The notes under the pieces: model-generated | The model's input: only the letters and a program-made list of their open reading frames with translations | Told to the model about the DNA's origin: nothing | Databases searched by the model: none | DNA from: JBARCX01 sp049794535 | GTDB lineage: Bacteria; Pseudomonadota; Gammaproteobacteria; Xanthomonadales; Rhodanobacteraceae | Reading direction: 5' to 3' | NCBI GenBank assembly: GCA_049794535.1 | Contig: JBARCX010000290.1 | Coordinates: forward strand, 1 to 14,724 | DNA: 14,724 bases | Program-made: the position numbers and the translations under genes | Shown here: positions 6,702-14,264 of the stretch, in pieces | Position numbering within the stretch: position 1 is the stretch's first letter | Layout: every line of letters begins with the position of its first letter

Positions 6702-7307
6702 ATGTCGAACGAAGTCGTCGATCATGGCCGCCGGCGTTTCCTTACAGCGACCACAGCCGTGGTTGGTGGAGTGGGAGTCGTCGCGGCTGCTGTGCCCTTC
6801 ATAAAGTCATGGGAACCCAGCGCAAGAGCTAAAGCAGCTGGTGCTCCGGTAACAGTCGATATCAGTAAAATTGAACCTGCCCAGTTAGTGACCTACGCCT
6901 GGCGCAGTCTTCCGATCTTCGTAGTAAATCGCACGCCAGAGATGCTGGCGGCGCTGCCCTCAGTGGATTCGCGTCTCGTCGATCCCAAGTCGGACGGTAC
7001 CTCCGCCGACCAGCAACCCAAGTACGCTCAGAATGAAACCCGTTCGATCAAGCCGGAATGGCTAGTGGTCGAGGGTGTCTGCACCCATCTCGGCTGCGTG
7101 CCGGGTTACGTGCCGCAGATCGGTCCCGAACCGTTCGACCCCGATTGGAAGGGTGGCTTCTACTGCCCCTGCCATAAGTCGCGCTATGACTTGGCCGGCC
7201 GTGTGTTCCAGAATGTGCCGGCGCCAAAGAACCTGCAGGTGCCGCCCTATCATTTCGTGGACGACACGCACGTACAGATTGGTGTGGATCCTAAGGGGGC
7301 TGCCTGA
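6702..7307 (+). CDS. petA: Ubiquinol-cytochrome c reductase, Rieske iron-sulfur subunit
   Basis: 201 residues. The N-terminus carries a twin-arginine-like signal (GRRRFLTA, 9-16) followed by a hydrophobic anchor at about 17-34, as in bacterial Rieske proteins that are exported by Tat and stay anchored. The [2Fe-2S] ligands are in box I CTHLGC (C127, H129; C132 for the disulfide) and box II CPCHKS (C155, H158; C157 for the disulfide). The residue after H158 is lysine where many family members have glycine; the conserved serine (S160) and tyrosine (Y162) remain. It passes electrons from ubiquinol at the Qo site to cytochrome c1. The ribosome site GGAG at 6692-6695 is 6 bases from the ATG. Its TGA shares one base with the petB ATG (TGATG), so the two are translationally coupled. 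First gene of the petABC operon. Confidence 0.97.
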   Translation: MSNEVVDHGRRRFLTATTAVVGGVGVVAAAVPFIKSWEPSARAKAAGAPVTVDISKIEPAQLVTYAWRSLPIFVVNRTPEMLAALPSVDSRLVDPKSDGTSADQQPKYAQNETRSIKPEWLVVEGVCTHLGCVPGYVPQIGPEPFDPDWKGGFYCPCHKSRYDLAGRVFQNVPAPKNLQVPPYHFVDDTHVQIGVDPKGAA

Positions 7308-8611
7308 TGTCCAACGTGATGAGTCGCCTTGGCGACTGGGTCAGCGATCGCGCGCCGAATCTGGCGCCGATGTATCGCAAACACATGACCGAGTATTACG
7401 CGCCTAAGAATTTCAATCTTTGGTACTACTTCGGCTCGCTGGCGATCTTGGTGTTGGTCAACCAGATTCTCACCGGCATCTTCCTCACCATGAACTACAA
7501 CGACAGCGCGGCGGGAGCATTCGCCTCGGTCGAGTACATCATGCGTGACGTGGAGTGGGGTTGGCTCATTCGTTATATGCACTCCACGGGAGCTTCGCTG
7601 TTCTTCGTGGTGGTGTTCCTGCACATGTTCCGCGGTGTGATGTACGGCTCCTTCAAGAAGCCGCGCGAGCTGGTGTGGGTGCTCGGCATGCTGATCTTCC
7701 TTGTGCTGATGGCCGAGGCCTTCATGGGCTACGTGTTGCCCTGGGGCAACATGTCGTTCTGGGGCGCCAAGGTGATCATCTCGTTGTTCGGCACGATCCC
7801 GGTGATCGGTGGCGACCTGGTCCAGTGGATCATGGGTGATTACATTCCCGCCGACGCCACACTCAATCGCTTCTTCGCGCTGCATGTCATTGCGCTGCCG
7901 CTGGTGCTGCTGTTACTGGTGGTACTGCATCTGGCCGCGCTGCACGAAGTGGGCTCGAACAACCCGGACGGTGTCGACGTCAAGCACGGCCCGAAGGGTA
8001 ATCGTTGGGATGCACTCAAGCCGACCGACGCTATTCCGTTCCACCCGTATTACACGGTGAAGGATTTGGCAGGCGTGGGCTTCTTCCTGATCATCGCCGC
8101 CTTCATCATTTTCTTTGCTCCGACCTTCGGTGGCTGGTTCCTCGAGCACGACAATTTTGTCGCGGCGAACAACCTGGCTACCCCGGCGCAGATCAAACCG
8201 GTGTGGTACTTCACCCCGTTCTACGCGATCGTGCGAATGATCCCTTCGGCCTTCGGCACCGCGGTATGGGGTGTGCTGGGCATGTTCGGTGCCATCGCCA
8301 TCTTGTTCGCGCTGCCGTGGATCGATGTGGGTACGACCAAGTCGGTGCGCTATCGCGGCACCGGTTACAAGGTGGCGCTGACCTTGTTCGTACTGTCCTT
8401 TATCGGCCTGGCGATGATCGGCATGGACCTGACCGACGAAATATTCCCTGCGGTATTCGGTAGCGATATCGACATCACCACCTGGGACAACGTATTTGGT
8501 CGTGTGATGACGTTGATCTACTTCGGGTTCTTCGTATTCCTGTGGCTGTATACGCATCTTGGCTGGGAAAAGGCCAAGCCGGTTCCGGAACGGGTGACGA
8601 CGCATGACTAA
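7307..8611 (+). CDS. petB: Ubiquinol-cytochrome c reductase, cytochrome b subunit
   Basis: 434 residues, fused b6-plus-subunit-IV form with about eight membrane helices, as usual for proteobacterial bc1. Haem-ligand histidines are H92 and H106 in the second helix (13 residues between) and H193 and H208 in the fourth (14 between). The Qo-site motif is PVWY (298-301) in place of the more familiar PEWY. LPWG (144-147) and HEVGSNNPDG (213-222) are conserved landmarks. It oxidises ubiquinol at the Qo site and reduces quinone at the Qi site in the inner membrane, moving protons outward. A strong ribosome site, AAGGGGG at 7293-7299, lies inside the end of petA, 7 bases before the ATG. The end overlaps petC by 8 bases (ATGACTAA). 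Confidence 0.97.
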   Translation: MSNVMSRLGDWVSDRAPNLAPMYRKHMTEYYAPKNFNLWYYFGSLAILVLVNQILTGIFLTMNYNDSAAGAFASVEYIMRDVEWGWLIRYMHSTGASLFFVVVFLHMFRGVMYGSFKKPRELVWVLGMLIFLVLMAEAFMGYVLPWGNMSFWGAKVIISLFGTIPVIGGDLVQWIMGDYIPADATLNRFFALHVIALPLVLLLLVVLHLAALHEVGSNNPDGVDVKHGPKGNRWDALKPTDAIPFHPYYTVKDLAGVGFFLIIAAFIIFFAPTFGGWFLEHDNFVAANNLATPAQIKPVWYFTPFYAIVRMIPSAFGTAVWGVLGMFGAIAILFALPWIDVGTTKSVRYRGTGYKVALTLFVLSFIGLAMIGMDLTDEIFPAVFGSDIDITTWDNVFGRVMTLIYFGFFVFLWLYTHLGWEKAKPVPERVTTHD

Positions 8612-9347
8612 CCGGTATTTCTCCATCATCGCGCTGACGCTCGGTCTGCTCGTAGGCAGCGCCTCGGCGATGGCCTCGGAAGGCCCTGAATTACCCTCCG
8701 CCGGCACCAACCTGCGTGATCAAGCTTCGCTGCAGCGTGGCGCCAAGTTGTTCTTCAATTACTGCGTGGGTTGCCACTCGCTGAAGTACATGCGCTACGA
8801 GCGCATTGCCGACGACCTGGGGCTGACCGAACAGGACGTGATGCAGAACCTCAATTTCACCGGCGCGAAATTCGGTGAGACGGTGGTTTCGCACATGCCC
8901 GAGGCCGATGCGACGAAGTTCTTCGGCAAGGCTCCGCCGGATCTGTCATTGGAAGTCCGCGCCAAGGGTGCCGATTGGGTCTACGGTTACCTCAAGTCGT
9001 TCTACCTGGATCCGAGTCGCCCGGTAGGCTGGAACAACACCGTGTTCCCGAATGCGTCGATGCCGTTCCCGATGTGGGAGTTGCAGGGCGTGCAGACAGC
9101 GGTGATGAAGCCAGCTGTGCAAGGTCATGATCCGGAAGTGGAGAAGCTGGAGCTATCGCATCCAGGCAAGCTGACGCCAGCGCAATACGATCAGGCGGAT
9201 CGCGACCTCACCAACTTCCTGGAATATGTGTCCGAGCCGGCCGCCTTGCAGCGCCAGCGCTATGGCATCTGGGTGCTGCTGTTCCTGGCCGCCTTCAGCC
9301 TGCTTGCGTACATGCTTAAGAAGGAATACTGGAAGGACGTGCACTAA
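8604..9347 (+). CDS. petC: Ubiquinol-cytochrome c reductase, cytochrome c1 subunit
   Basis: 247 residues. An N-terminal signal peptide (about 1-24, ending near SASAMAS) is followed by a periplasmic haem-c domain with CVGCH (C54, C57, H58). The likely axial methionine is M153 in NASMPFPMWELQG; M157 is the alternative. A single C-terminal anchor at about 220-237 is followed by the positively charged LKKEYWKDVH tail. This is the short gammaproteobacterial c1, encoded separately from cytochrome b (not the fused fbcH form). It receives electrons from the Rieske protein and passes them to soluble or membrane-bound cytochrome c. The start lies inside the petB end, so translation is probably coupled; its own ribosome site is weak. 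Last pet gene, 69 bases before sspA. Confidence 0.97.
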   Translation: MTNRYFSIIALTLGLLVGSASAMASEGPELPSAGTNLRDQASLQRGAKLFFNYCVGCHSLKYMRYERIADDLGLTEQDVMQNLNFTGAKFGETVVSHMPEADATKFFGKAPPDLSLEVRAKGADWVYGYLKSFYLDPSRPVGWNNTVFPNASMPFPMWELQGVQTAVMKPAVQGHDPEVEKLELSHPGKLTPAQYDQADRDLTNFLEYVSEPAALQRQRYGIWVLLFLAAFSLLAYMLKKEYWKDVH

Positions 9348-9363
9348 GACGTCTGCAGTGGAG

Positions 9364-9387
9364 GTGCGGCGGCAAACGCCGTCGCAC
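9364..9387 (+). other. 10-bp hairpin between petC and sspA
   Basis: GTGCGGCGGC (9364-9373) and GCCGTCGCAC (9378-9387) form a 10-bp stem with one G-T wobble and a 4-base loop AAAC. It begins 17 bases after the petC stop. No T-run follows, so it is not a typical intrinsic terminator. It could protect the pet mRNA 3' end, or lower read-through so that sspA is expressed at a different level from petABC. Function is inference. Confidence 0.5.
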
Positions 9388-9416
9388 CGGGCTTGCCGCT
9401 GTTGGGGAGATCGCGC

Positions 9417-10037
9417 ATGGCTCAGAGTGCTCGTTCGCGCACCGTACTCACCCTCTACACCACCGCCGATGACATTCAATGTCACCGAGTACGGTTAGCG
9501 CTTGCCGCTAAGGGGGTGACTTATGAGCGGGTTATCGTCGATCCAGCGCGACCACCGGAAGATCTGGCGGACCTGAATCCCTACGCGACCACGCCCACTT
9601 TGGTCGACCGCGACCTTACGTTGTACGACACGGCGGTTGTGTGCGAATACCTGGACGAACGCTATCCGCACCCGCCACTTATGCCGATTGATCCGCTTTC
9701 CCGTGCCCGCTTGCGCCTGGCTGCAGTTCGCATAGAGCGTGACTGGCTGCCGGAAGTGGATATCATTCGTGCCGGCGGCCGTCCTGCGGATGCCGCTCGT
9801 AAACGATTGCGCGTACAGTTGCTCGCGGCGTTGCCACTGTTCAAAGCTGCGAAGTTCTTCCTTAACCCGGAGATGAGCCTGGCTGATTGTCTGGTGGCGC
9901 CAATCATTTGGCGGCTGCCGTGGCTGGGTGTAGATCTGGGGCGTGAAGGTAAGGCTATCGTTGATTATGGTGAGCGCCTGTTCCACAGCCAGGGCTATGC
10001 GCGCAGTCTCACCACTGAAGAAAAGGCTATGCGGTGA
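9417..10037 (+). CDS. sspA: Stringent starvation protein A (RNA polymerase-associated)
   Basis: 206 residues from the ATG at 9417, which has a good ribosome site (GGGGAGA, 9404-9410, 6 bases away). A TTG eight codons upstream (9393) also keeps the frame open but lacks such a site. The fold is glutathione-S-transferase-like: thioredoxin-like N-terminal part at about 10-85 and helical C-terminal part at about 95-200. The surface motif PHP is at P84-H85-P86 (YPHPPLMP). These are the residues known in E. coli SspA to be needed for its action on RNA polymerase with sigma-70. No catalytic glutathione role is expected. SspA acts in stationary-phase and acid-stress gene control. sspB follows directly and is probably co-transcribed. 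Confidence 0.95.
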   Translation: MAQSARSRTVLTLYTTADDIQCHRVRLALAAKGVTYERVIVDPARPPEDLADLNPYATTPTLVDRDLTLYDTAVVCEYLDERYPHPPLMPIDPLSRARLRLAAVRIERDWLPEVDIIRAGGRPADAARKRLRVQLLAALPLFKAAKFFLNPEMSLADCLVAPIIWRLPWLGVDLGREGKAIVDYGERLFHSQGYARSLTTEEKAMR

Positions 10038-10057
10038 GTAAGGAAGAAACCATTTCA

Positions 10058-10480
10058 ATGAGTTCGAATCGTCCGTATCTGTTGCGGGCGATCTACGACT
10101 GGATCAGCGACAACCAGCTGACGCCCTATATGTTGGTCGACGCTACTCGTGACGGCGTGCGCGTCCCGCCACAGGTAGTGAAGGACGGTCAGGTCGTGCT
10201 GAACCTCGCCATGCGCGCGGTGGCCAATCTCGATCTCGGCAACGAGTGGATTAGTTTCCAGGCCCGTTTTTCCGGGGTCAGTCAAAGCATCCATATTCCG
10301 GTGCAGGCCGTGCTGGCGCTTTATGCACAGGAGAACGGGCAGGGCATGATGTTCCCGGCTGACGAAAGTGGCGATACACCCACGACGCCGCCATCCGATG
10401 ACGTGCCGCCCACGCCTCCCGCAGACCCGGCTGGCGATAAGCCACGCCGCAGCGGCTCGCATCTTCGCGTCATCAAGTAA
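10058..10480 (+). CDS. sspB: ClpXP protease specificity-enhancing factor SspB
   Basis: 140 residues from the ATG at 10058, which is preceded by AGGAAG (10041-10046, 11 bases away). A GTG at 10034, overlapping the sspA stop, would add eight residues and is a real alternative. The N-terminal substrate-binding domain (about 4-100) shows the conserved RPYLLRAIYDWISDNQLTPY start at 5-24, then QVVLNLAMRAVANLDL and a final ENGQGMMF. A proline/acid-rich flexible linker (about 101-130) leads to the C-terminal tail LRVIK (136-140), the peptide that docks on the ClpX zinc domain. SspB delivers ssrA-tagged proteins, and in E. coli the RseA fragment made after the DegS and RseP cuts, to ClpXP. That makes it a functional partner of the degS gene 3.5 kb away. 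Confidence 0.95.
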   Translation: MSSNRPYLLRAIYDWISDNQLTPYMLVDATRDGVRVPPQVVKDGQVVLNLAMRAVANLDLGNEWISFQARFSGVSQSIHIPVQAVLALYAQENGQGMMFPADESGDTPTTPPSDDVPPTPPADPAGDKPRRSGSHLRVIK

Positions 10481-10492
10481 GTAGGTTCGATG

Positions 10493-10511
10493 GGCGCGCT
10501 AACAGCGCGCC
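10493..10511. terminator. Strong hairpin between convergent sspB and DUF3301 gene
   Basis: GGCGCGCT (10493-10500) and AGCGCGCC (10504-10511) are perfect inverted repeats around the loop AAC. The pair lies in the 35-base gap between the sspB stop and the stop of the opposing gene, the usual place for a shared bidirectional terminator. T-runs are absent on both sides, so termination may be weak or Rho-assisted. Confidence 0.5.
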
Positions 10512-10515
10512 TCAT

Positions 10516-10944
10516 TCAGTGGCGAGTTTCGTTGCCCGGCAATCTCGGACGGAGCGGCACCACGTTGCTGGTGGTGGATGACGGCAGGCCAACCACATCA
10601 CTTACATCGCTCTCAGTCGACGATGCTTCGATACGCGTCGCGATGGTAGGCAGGCGCAATTCCGTGAGTACACCGCCTACCACCCACAGGTGGCCGAGCT
10701 CACGGTCGTCGCCATCGATGCTGACGTCGAAGTCGTAACGCCACTCCAGTAGCCGCTGTCCGTTAAAGCGGCGCAAACGTAAACCACCCAGACCTACCGT
10801 TTCATCCAACAACTGCAGGCCATAGCGCTGGCATTGTTGGCGTGCCTCAGTGGTCGCCATTTCGCGGGCGCGGCTCAGCTTCAGCCACAGCCCAACGATG
10901 GCGAGCAGCACCACAAGCAGAAGCAGGTCAAAAATGTCGCTCAT
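10516..10944 (-). CDS. DUF3301 domain membrane protein
   Basis: 142 residues. An N-terminal membrane helix covers about residues 5-22 (DLLLLVVLLAIVGLWLKL). A cytoplasmic or periplasmic domain matching DUF3301 follows at about 30-102, with landmarks CQRYGLQLLDETVGL (38-52), WRYDFDVSIDGDDRELG (68-84) and LWVVGGVL (86-93). The tail (105-142) is serine/threonine rich and looks disordered. DUF3301 is a small gammaproteobacterial family with no established function; the assignment is from memory of its sequence pattern. No ribosome site is apparent. It lies 58 bases downstream of nadC on the same strand and is probably the last gene of the DUF1631-nadC unit. Confidence 0.85.
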   Translation of the reverse strand: MSDIFDLLLLVVLLAIVGLWLKLSRAREMATTEARQQCQRYGLQLLDETVGLGGLRLRRFNGQRLLEWRYDFDVSIDGDDRELGHLWVVGGVLTELRLPTIATRIEASSTESDVSDVVGLPSSTTSNVVPLRPRLPGNETRH

Positions 10945-11002
10945 ACGCGCAGTGTGTGGGCGCTACCCGATAGGTGCAAGGCTACCGGGCTGCGCTTTAC
11001 TC

Positions 11003-11872
11003 TCAGTCCAGCTGTAGGCGCAGCGACAGATCAAGCGCATGAACGTGCTTGGTCAATGCACCGACTGAGATGAAATCCACGCCAGTACGAGCAAACTCAC
11101 CGATGGTGGACAGGTCGACATTGCCGGAGACTTCCAGCGGTACACGACCGGCGGTCAGCGCCACGGCTTCGCGCATCAATGGCGTGGTGAAGTTATCCAG
11201 CATGATGCGATCCACGCCGGCCTCCAATGCCTGCGATAGCTCGTCGAGGTTTTCCACCTCGACTTCGAGCAACAAGGTTGGATGGAGTTTGCGAGCGGCT
11301 GTCACAGCGGCGGTGATACTGCCCGCGGCAATGATGTGATTTTCCTTGACCAGGATCGCGTCGTAGAGGCCCACGCGATGATTGTGGCCGCCACCGCAGC
11401 GCACGGCGTACTTCTGCGCCAGTCGCAGGCCGGGTACGGTTTTGCGGGTATCCAGCACGCGTACAGCCGTGCCGGAAACAGCGGCCACGTACGCTGACGT
11501 GCTAGTGGCGGTACCCGATAGCAGCTGCAGGAAATTCAGTGCAGAGCGCTCTGCAGTCACCAGTGCCCGGGCATGGCCGGCAAGCTGACAGATCACGGTG
11601 CCGGCAGCTACGTGCATGCCATCGTGTACGTGCCAGTCAATCTGCACGTCAGGGTCGAGTCGGCGAAAGCAGGCATTGAACCAGGGGATGCCAGCAATCA
11701 CGGCATCTTCGCGACAGGTCAGGCGCGCAGTAGCGCGACCGTCAGCGGGTAGCAACATCGCGGTGGCGTCGCCTTGGCCGATATCTTCGGCAAAGGCGCG
11801 CTCGATGTCTGCATTGATAACGGTCGAGTCAGGCGGGGTGATAGCCGGAGCTGCAACTGGAGCAGATGTCAT
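11003..11872 (-). CDS. nadC: Nicotinate-nucleotide pyrophosphorylase (carboxylating), quinolinate phosphoribosyltransferase
   Basis: 289 residues, the normal length. It converts quinolinate and PRPP to nicotinate mononucleotide, CO2 and pyrophosphate in de novo NAD synthesis. The N-terminal open-faced sandwich (about 20-125) contains EDIGQGDATA (29-38) and TAERSALNFLQLLSG (106-120). The barrel domain carries DTRKTVPGLR (141-150), QKYAVRCGGGHNHR (153-166), LVKENHI (174-180), EVEVEN (203-208), MLDNF (224-228) and EVSGNV (247-252). These include the basic residues that hold quinolinate and the acidic residues that hold Mg-PRPP. The start codon overlaps the DUF1631 stop in ATGA, indicating translational coupling. 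nadA and nadB are not in the window. Confidence 0.97.
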   Translation of the reverse strand: MTSAPVAAPAITPPDSTVINADIERAFAEDIGQGDATAMLLPADGRATARLTCREDAVIAGIPWFNACFRRLDPDVQIDWHVHDGMHVAAGTVICQLAGHARALVTAERSALNFLQLLSGTATSTSAYVAAVSGTAVRVLDTRKTVPGLRLAQKYAVRCGGGHNHRVGLYDAILVKENHIIAAGSITAAVTAARKLHPTLLLEVEVENLDELSQALEAGVDRIMLDNFTTPLMREAVALTAGRVPLEVSGNVDLSTIGEFARTGVDFISVGALTKHVHALDLSLRLQLD

Positions 11873-14133
11873 TCCGTATCCGTGGTGCGATCATCGTTGG
11901 GATGGCTAAGGCGATCGACGATGGCATCCATCGCGCGGTCGAACAGCGCACTGGAGGCGAGCAGTCTTGCTTTGCCGGAGGCCAAGGTGGCGGCCAGCTC
12001 GTGCGGTGAATAGTCGGCCACCTTGAGCCCGCGTCGGTTGACGAAGAGGTAGCGGCCACTCATCGGGCTGATCCAGGACAGCTTGGCGCGTTCGATGGTG
12101 TTGTCGTGTGTGATGAACTCAAGCCAGGTGCCCGGCTTAAGGTCGCTCACCTGTTCCAGTTCGGCGTTGATCTCGGCGGTGACCTCGATCACGGGTTCAT
12201 CGTCCTCAACCAAACTCTCGGTGAGTGGCTGGATGCTGTCCGGAATGGCCAGTCTGACGTTTTCATCGATAGCCGGTTGTGCAGCGGCAGGCGCTGCATC
12301 GCCGAGTTGCTGGCGGTAATAGCCATGCAGCTGTGCAAGCAGCCGCTCGATGTCGTTATCTTGGAAAGCAACGTTAGCCAAGCCACGACGCAGCGAGCGT
12401 TCGATACCGGGCAGGATTTGCCGCAGCAACCGCTTGGCTTCCACATCACGAACGGGCTTGGTGCTGATGATGAATTCGTCGACGAAGCGCAATGATTCGC
12501 GGAACTCGGGCGATGCCTCACCTTGGCGCAACAGGGTCAGCACCATGTAGTTAGCCCAGGCGCGCGACAGAATGCCGTGCACCAGTGGCGGTAAGGTGTG
12601 ATCGCCAATGCGGTTAAGGATTTCGCGCGCGGCGCGGCGCCGTGCCTGTTCCAATTTTTCGCGGCCGCGAGTGGACTCGGCCACACGCTGCTCGGCCAAC
12701 TCAGCGCGGCGGCTGGTGGTTTCCTGGAAGTTCTGCAGCTTGAGGCACAGGCGCTCGAAGATGCCGAGGTCGTCGTCGAATTCTTGCAGCAGGCTATCGA
12801 CGATGGACTTCACCATATCGTGCAGACGGCCGTCGCGATCGGCCTCTTCCGACCAACCCTTGGCTGCTTCGGCCAAGTTGTCGAGCAAGCGACGCGCCGG
12901 GTGCTGGCGGTGAGCAAACAGTTTGCGATCGAGGATCGCCGCCTTGAGATAAGGAATCTGCAGCCGCGCCAGCATCACCTGCATCTGGGTGGGCAGGTTG
13001 TTATCTTCGAGGATGAACTCGAACAGCATGCCGACCAGGTCGATGGTGTCTTCGTCGATCGTGGCCACCTGGCCAGGCCGTTCGCCGCGGAGCGCGCCGA
13101 TCTGTGCGAGCAACTGTTCCTTGAGTTGCAGCACTTCGTTTGTCAGGTCGGCGGACACGCCTGTGACGTGCTGCGGCACAGCCGGTTGAACGGCCGCCTG
13201 GTTCTGCAGCACGCTGAGTGCGCCGATCAATTCGTTGACCGAGGGCAGCGGTCCCGACGTCATCGCGGATAGCGGTACGTTGGGATGCGCGCGCCGCGCA
13301 CTGAAGAGCGAACGTAAGGTCTGCAGGAGTTCGGCCGAGGCGTCGCCCTCGTCGCCCATGGGCGTCGCGGCTGTTCCTGCGCCGGCCTGTGTTGCATCGC
13401 CAGCTGCCACAGGTGTTGCCGTGCCACTGCGCACTACGTCGTGACGTAGTTGCGGCAACACGCCGGCACGCACCAGCTCAGTGTTGGTTTCCTGGTACAG
13501 CTCGTCGAGCGTCGCCATCACGTAGCGATCGAACAGCTTGTAGATGATCAGCTTCACGCGCATGTCGGCGCTGAGCTCGCGCACCGACTGACGGAACGCC
13601 TGTGCTAGCGACGCCGGCCCGATCGGGTTGCTGGCGTCGTCGATCTTCATGCCGCCGCAGATCACCGACAGTCGTTGATTGACGGCGAACAACTCGCGTG
13701 ACAAACGCGTTTCGTTCTTGCCGATCATGCTGGTGACGGCGAGTGATTCCTCGAGCTCGTTATCGGCGACGAGCGAAAGCTCCATCGAGCCGATGGGCAG
13801 CGTCACCGGGCCCGAAGGCGGTCGGCCACTACTGGCGAAATCATCGAGATTACGGTTGACCTGCGCGAGGAAGCTGCGCTCCACCACCGGGCGACGTTTG
13901 CGCACTTCACGCATGCCATCGAAATAGTGCATTTGCGCGGCGTTGTTCTCGGCTTTTTCGGCCAGGTCGAACAGCGCATCGTCGACATGTTCGAACATGT
14001 TGCCGACGTATTCCTGCAGCCGACGGCTGGCGATGCTGCGCACGGCATTCAACAACTCGCCTCCGCGCAGACTGGAGGGATCCAGGCGCTGGCTTAAATT
14101 GACGATGTTGGAAGGCTCACTGGCGTCTTTCAT
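11869..14133 (-). CDS. DUF1631 family protein
   Basis: 754 residues from the chosen ATG at 14131-14133, which has an AGGGG-type ribosome site about 9 bases upstream. The frame is open to an ATG at 14221-14223 (30 more residues), but that start has no ribosome site. The protein matches my recollection of DUF1631, a long gamma/betaproteobacterial family with no known function. It is mostly helical and lacks a signal peptide or membrane span, so cytoplasmic. About residues 235-262 form a Gly/Ala/Thr linker. About 455-500 is strongly charged (RRAELAEQRVAE and onward) and could be a coiled coil. The C-terminal segment at about 665-705 (KPGTWLEF, then RAKLSWISPMSGRYLFVNR) looks beta-rich, somewhat like a PilZ-type ligand barrel, though the PilZ RxxxR motif is not evident. 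Overlaps nadC by 4 bases. Confidence 0.85.
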   Translation of the reverse strand: MKDASEPSNIVNLSQRLDPSSLRGGELLNAVRSIASRRLQEYVGNMFEHVDDALFDLAEKAENNAAQMHYFDGMREVRKRRPVVERSFLAQVNRNLDDFASSGRPPSGPVTLPIGSMELSLVADNELEESLAVTSMIGKNETRLSRELFAVNQRLSVICGGMKIDDASNPIGPASLAQAFRQSVRELSADMRVKLIIYKLFDRYVMATLDELYQETNTELVRAGVLPQLRHDVVRSGTATPVAAGDATQAGAGTAATPMGDEGDASAELLQTLRSLFSARRAHPNVPLSAMTSGPLPSVNELIGALSVLQNQAAVQPAVPQHVTGVSADLTNEVLQLKEQLLAQIGALRGERPGQVATIDEDTIDLVGMLFEFILEDNNLPTQMQVMLARLQIPYLKAAILDRKLFAHRQHPARRLLDNLAEAAKGWSEEADRDGRLHDMVKSIVDSLLQEFDDDLGIFERLCLKLQNFQETTSRRAELAEQRVAESTRGREKLEQARRRAAREILNRIGDHTLPPLVHGILSRAWANYMVLTLLRQGEASPEFRESLRFVDEFIISTKPVRDVEAKRLLRQILPGIERSLRRGLANVAFQDNDIERLLAQLHGYYRQQLGDAAPAAAQPAIDENVRLAIPDSIQPLTESLVEDDEPVIEVTAEINAELEQVSDLKPGTWLEFITHDNTIERAKLSWISPMSGRYLFVNRRGLKVADYSPHELAATLASGKARLLASSALFDRAMDAIVDRLSHPNDDRTTDTE

Positions 14134-14264
14134 CGCCACACCCCTGAAGTGTTCCACCGCACGACGGTGGTCGGCTTGGCTGACCCAAGCGCCCACGATA
14201 AGCGAAAGCGCCTGTCGTGTCATGCGTCATTATTAAGGCCCGATCGGCCGGACCGCGAACCGCG

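Noticed and set aside
7250..8710. Long minus-strand frames opposite petB (211 and 265 codons), rich in His, Glu and Gln.
   Set aside because: Typical mirror frames of a hydrophobic membrane protein gene (Leu/Val codons read backward); no start signals or family resemblance.
9393..9416. TTG start for sspA eight codons upstream.
   Set aside because: The ATG at 9417 has a well-placed GGGGAGA site and gives the usual SspA length; the TTG has none.
14134..14223. 30-codon longer start of the DUF1631 protein.
   Set aside because: No ribosome site precedes the ATG at 14221-14223, while the ATG at 14131-14133 has one. The longer form cannot be fully excluded.
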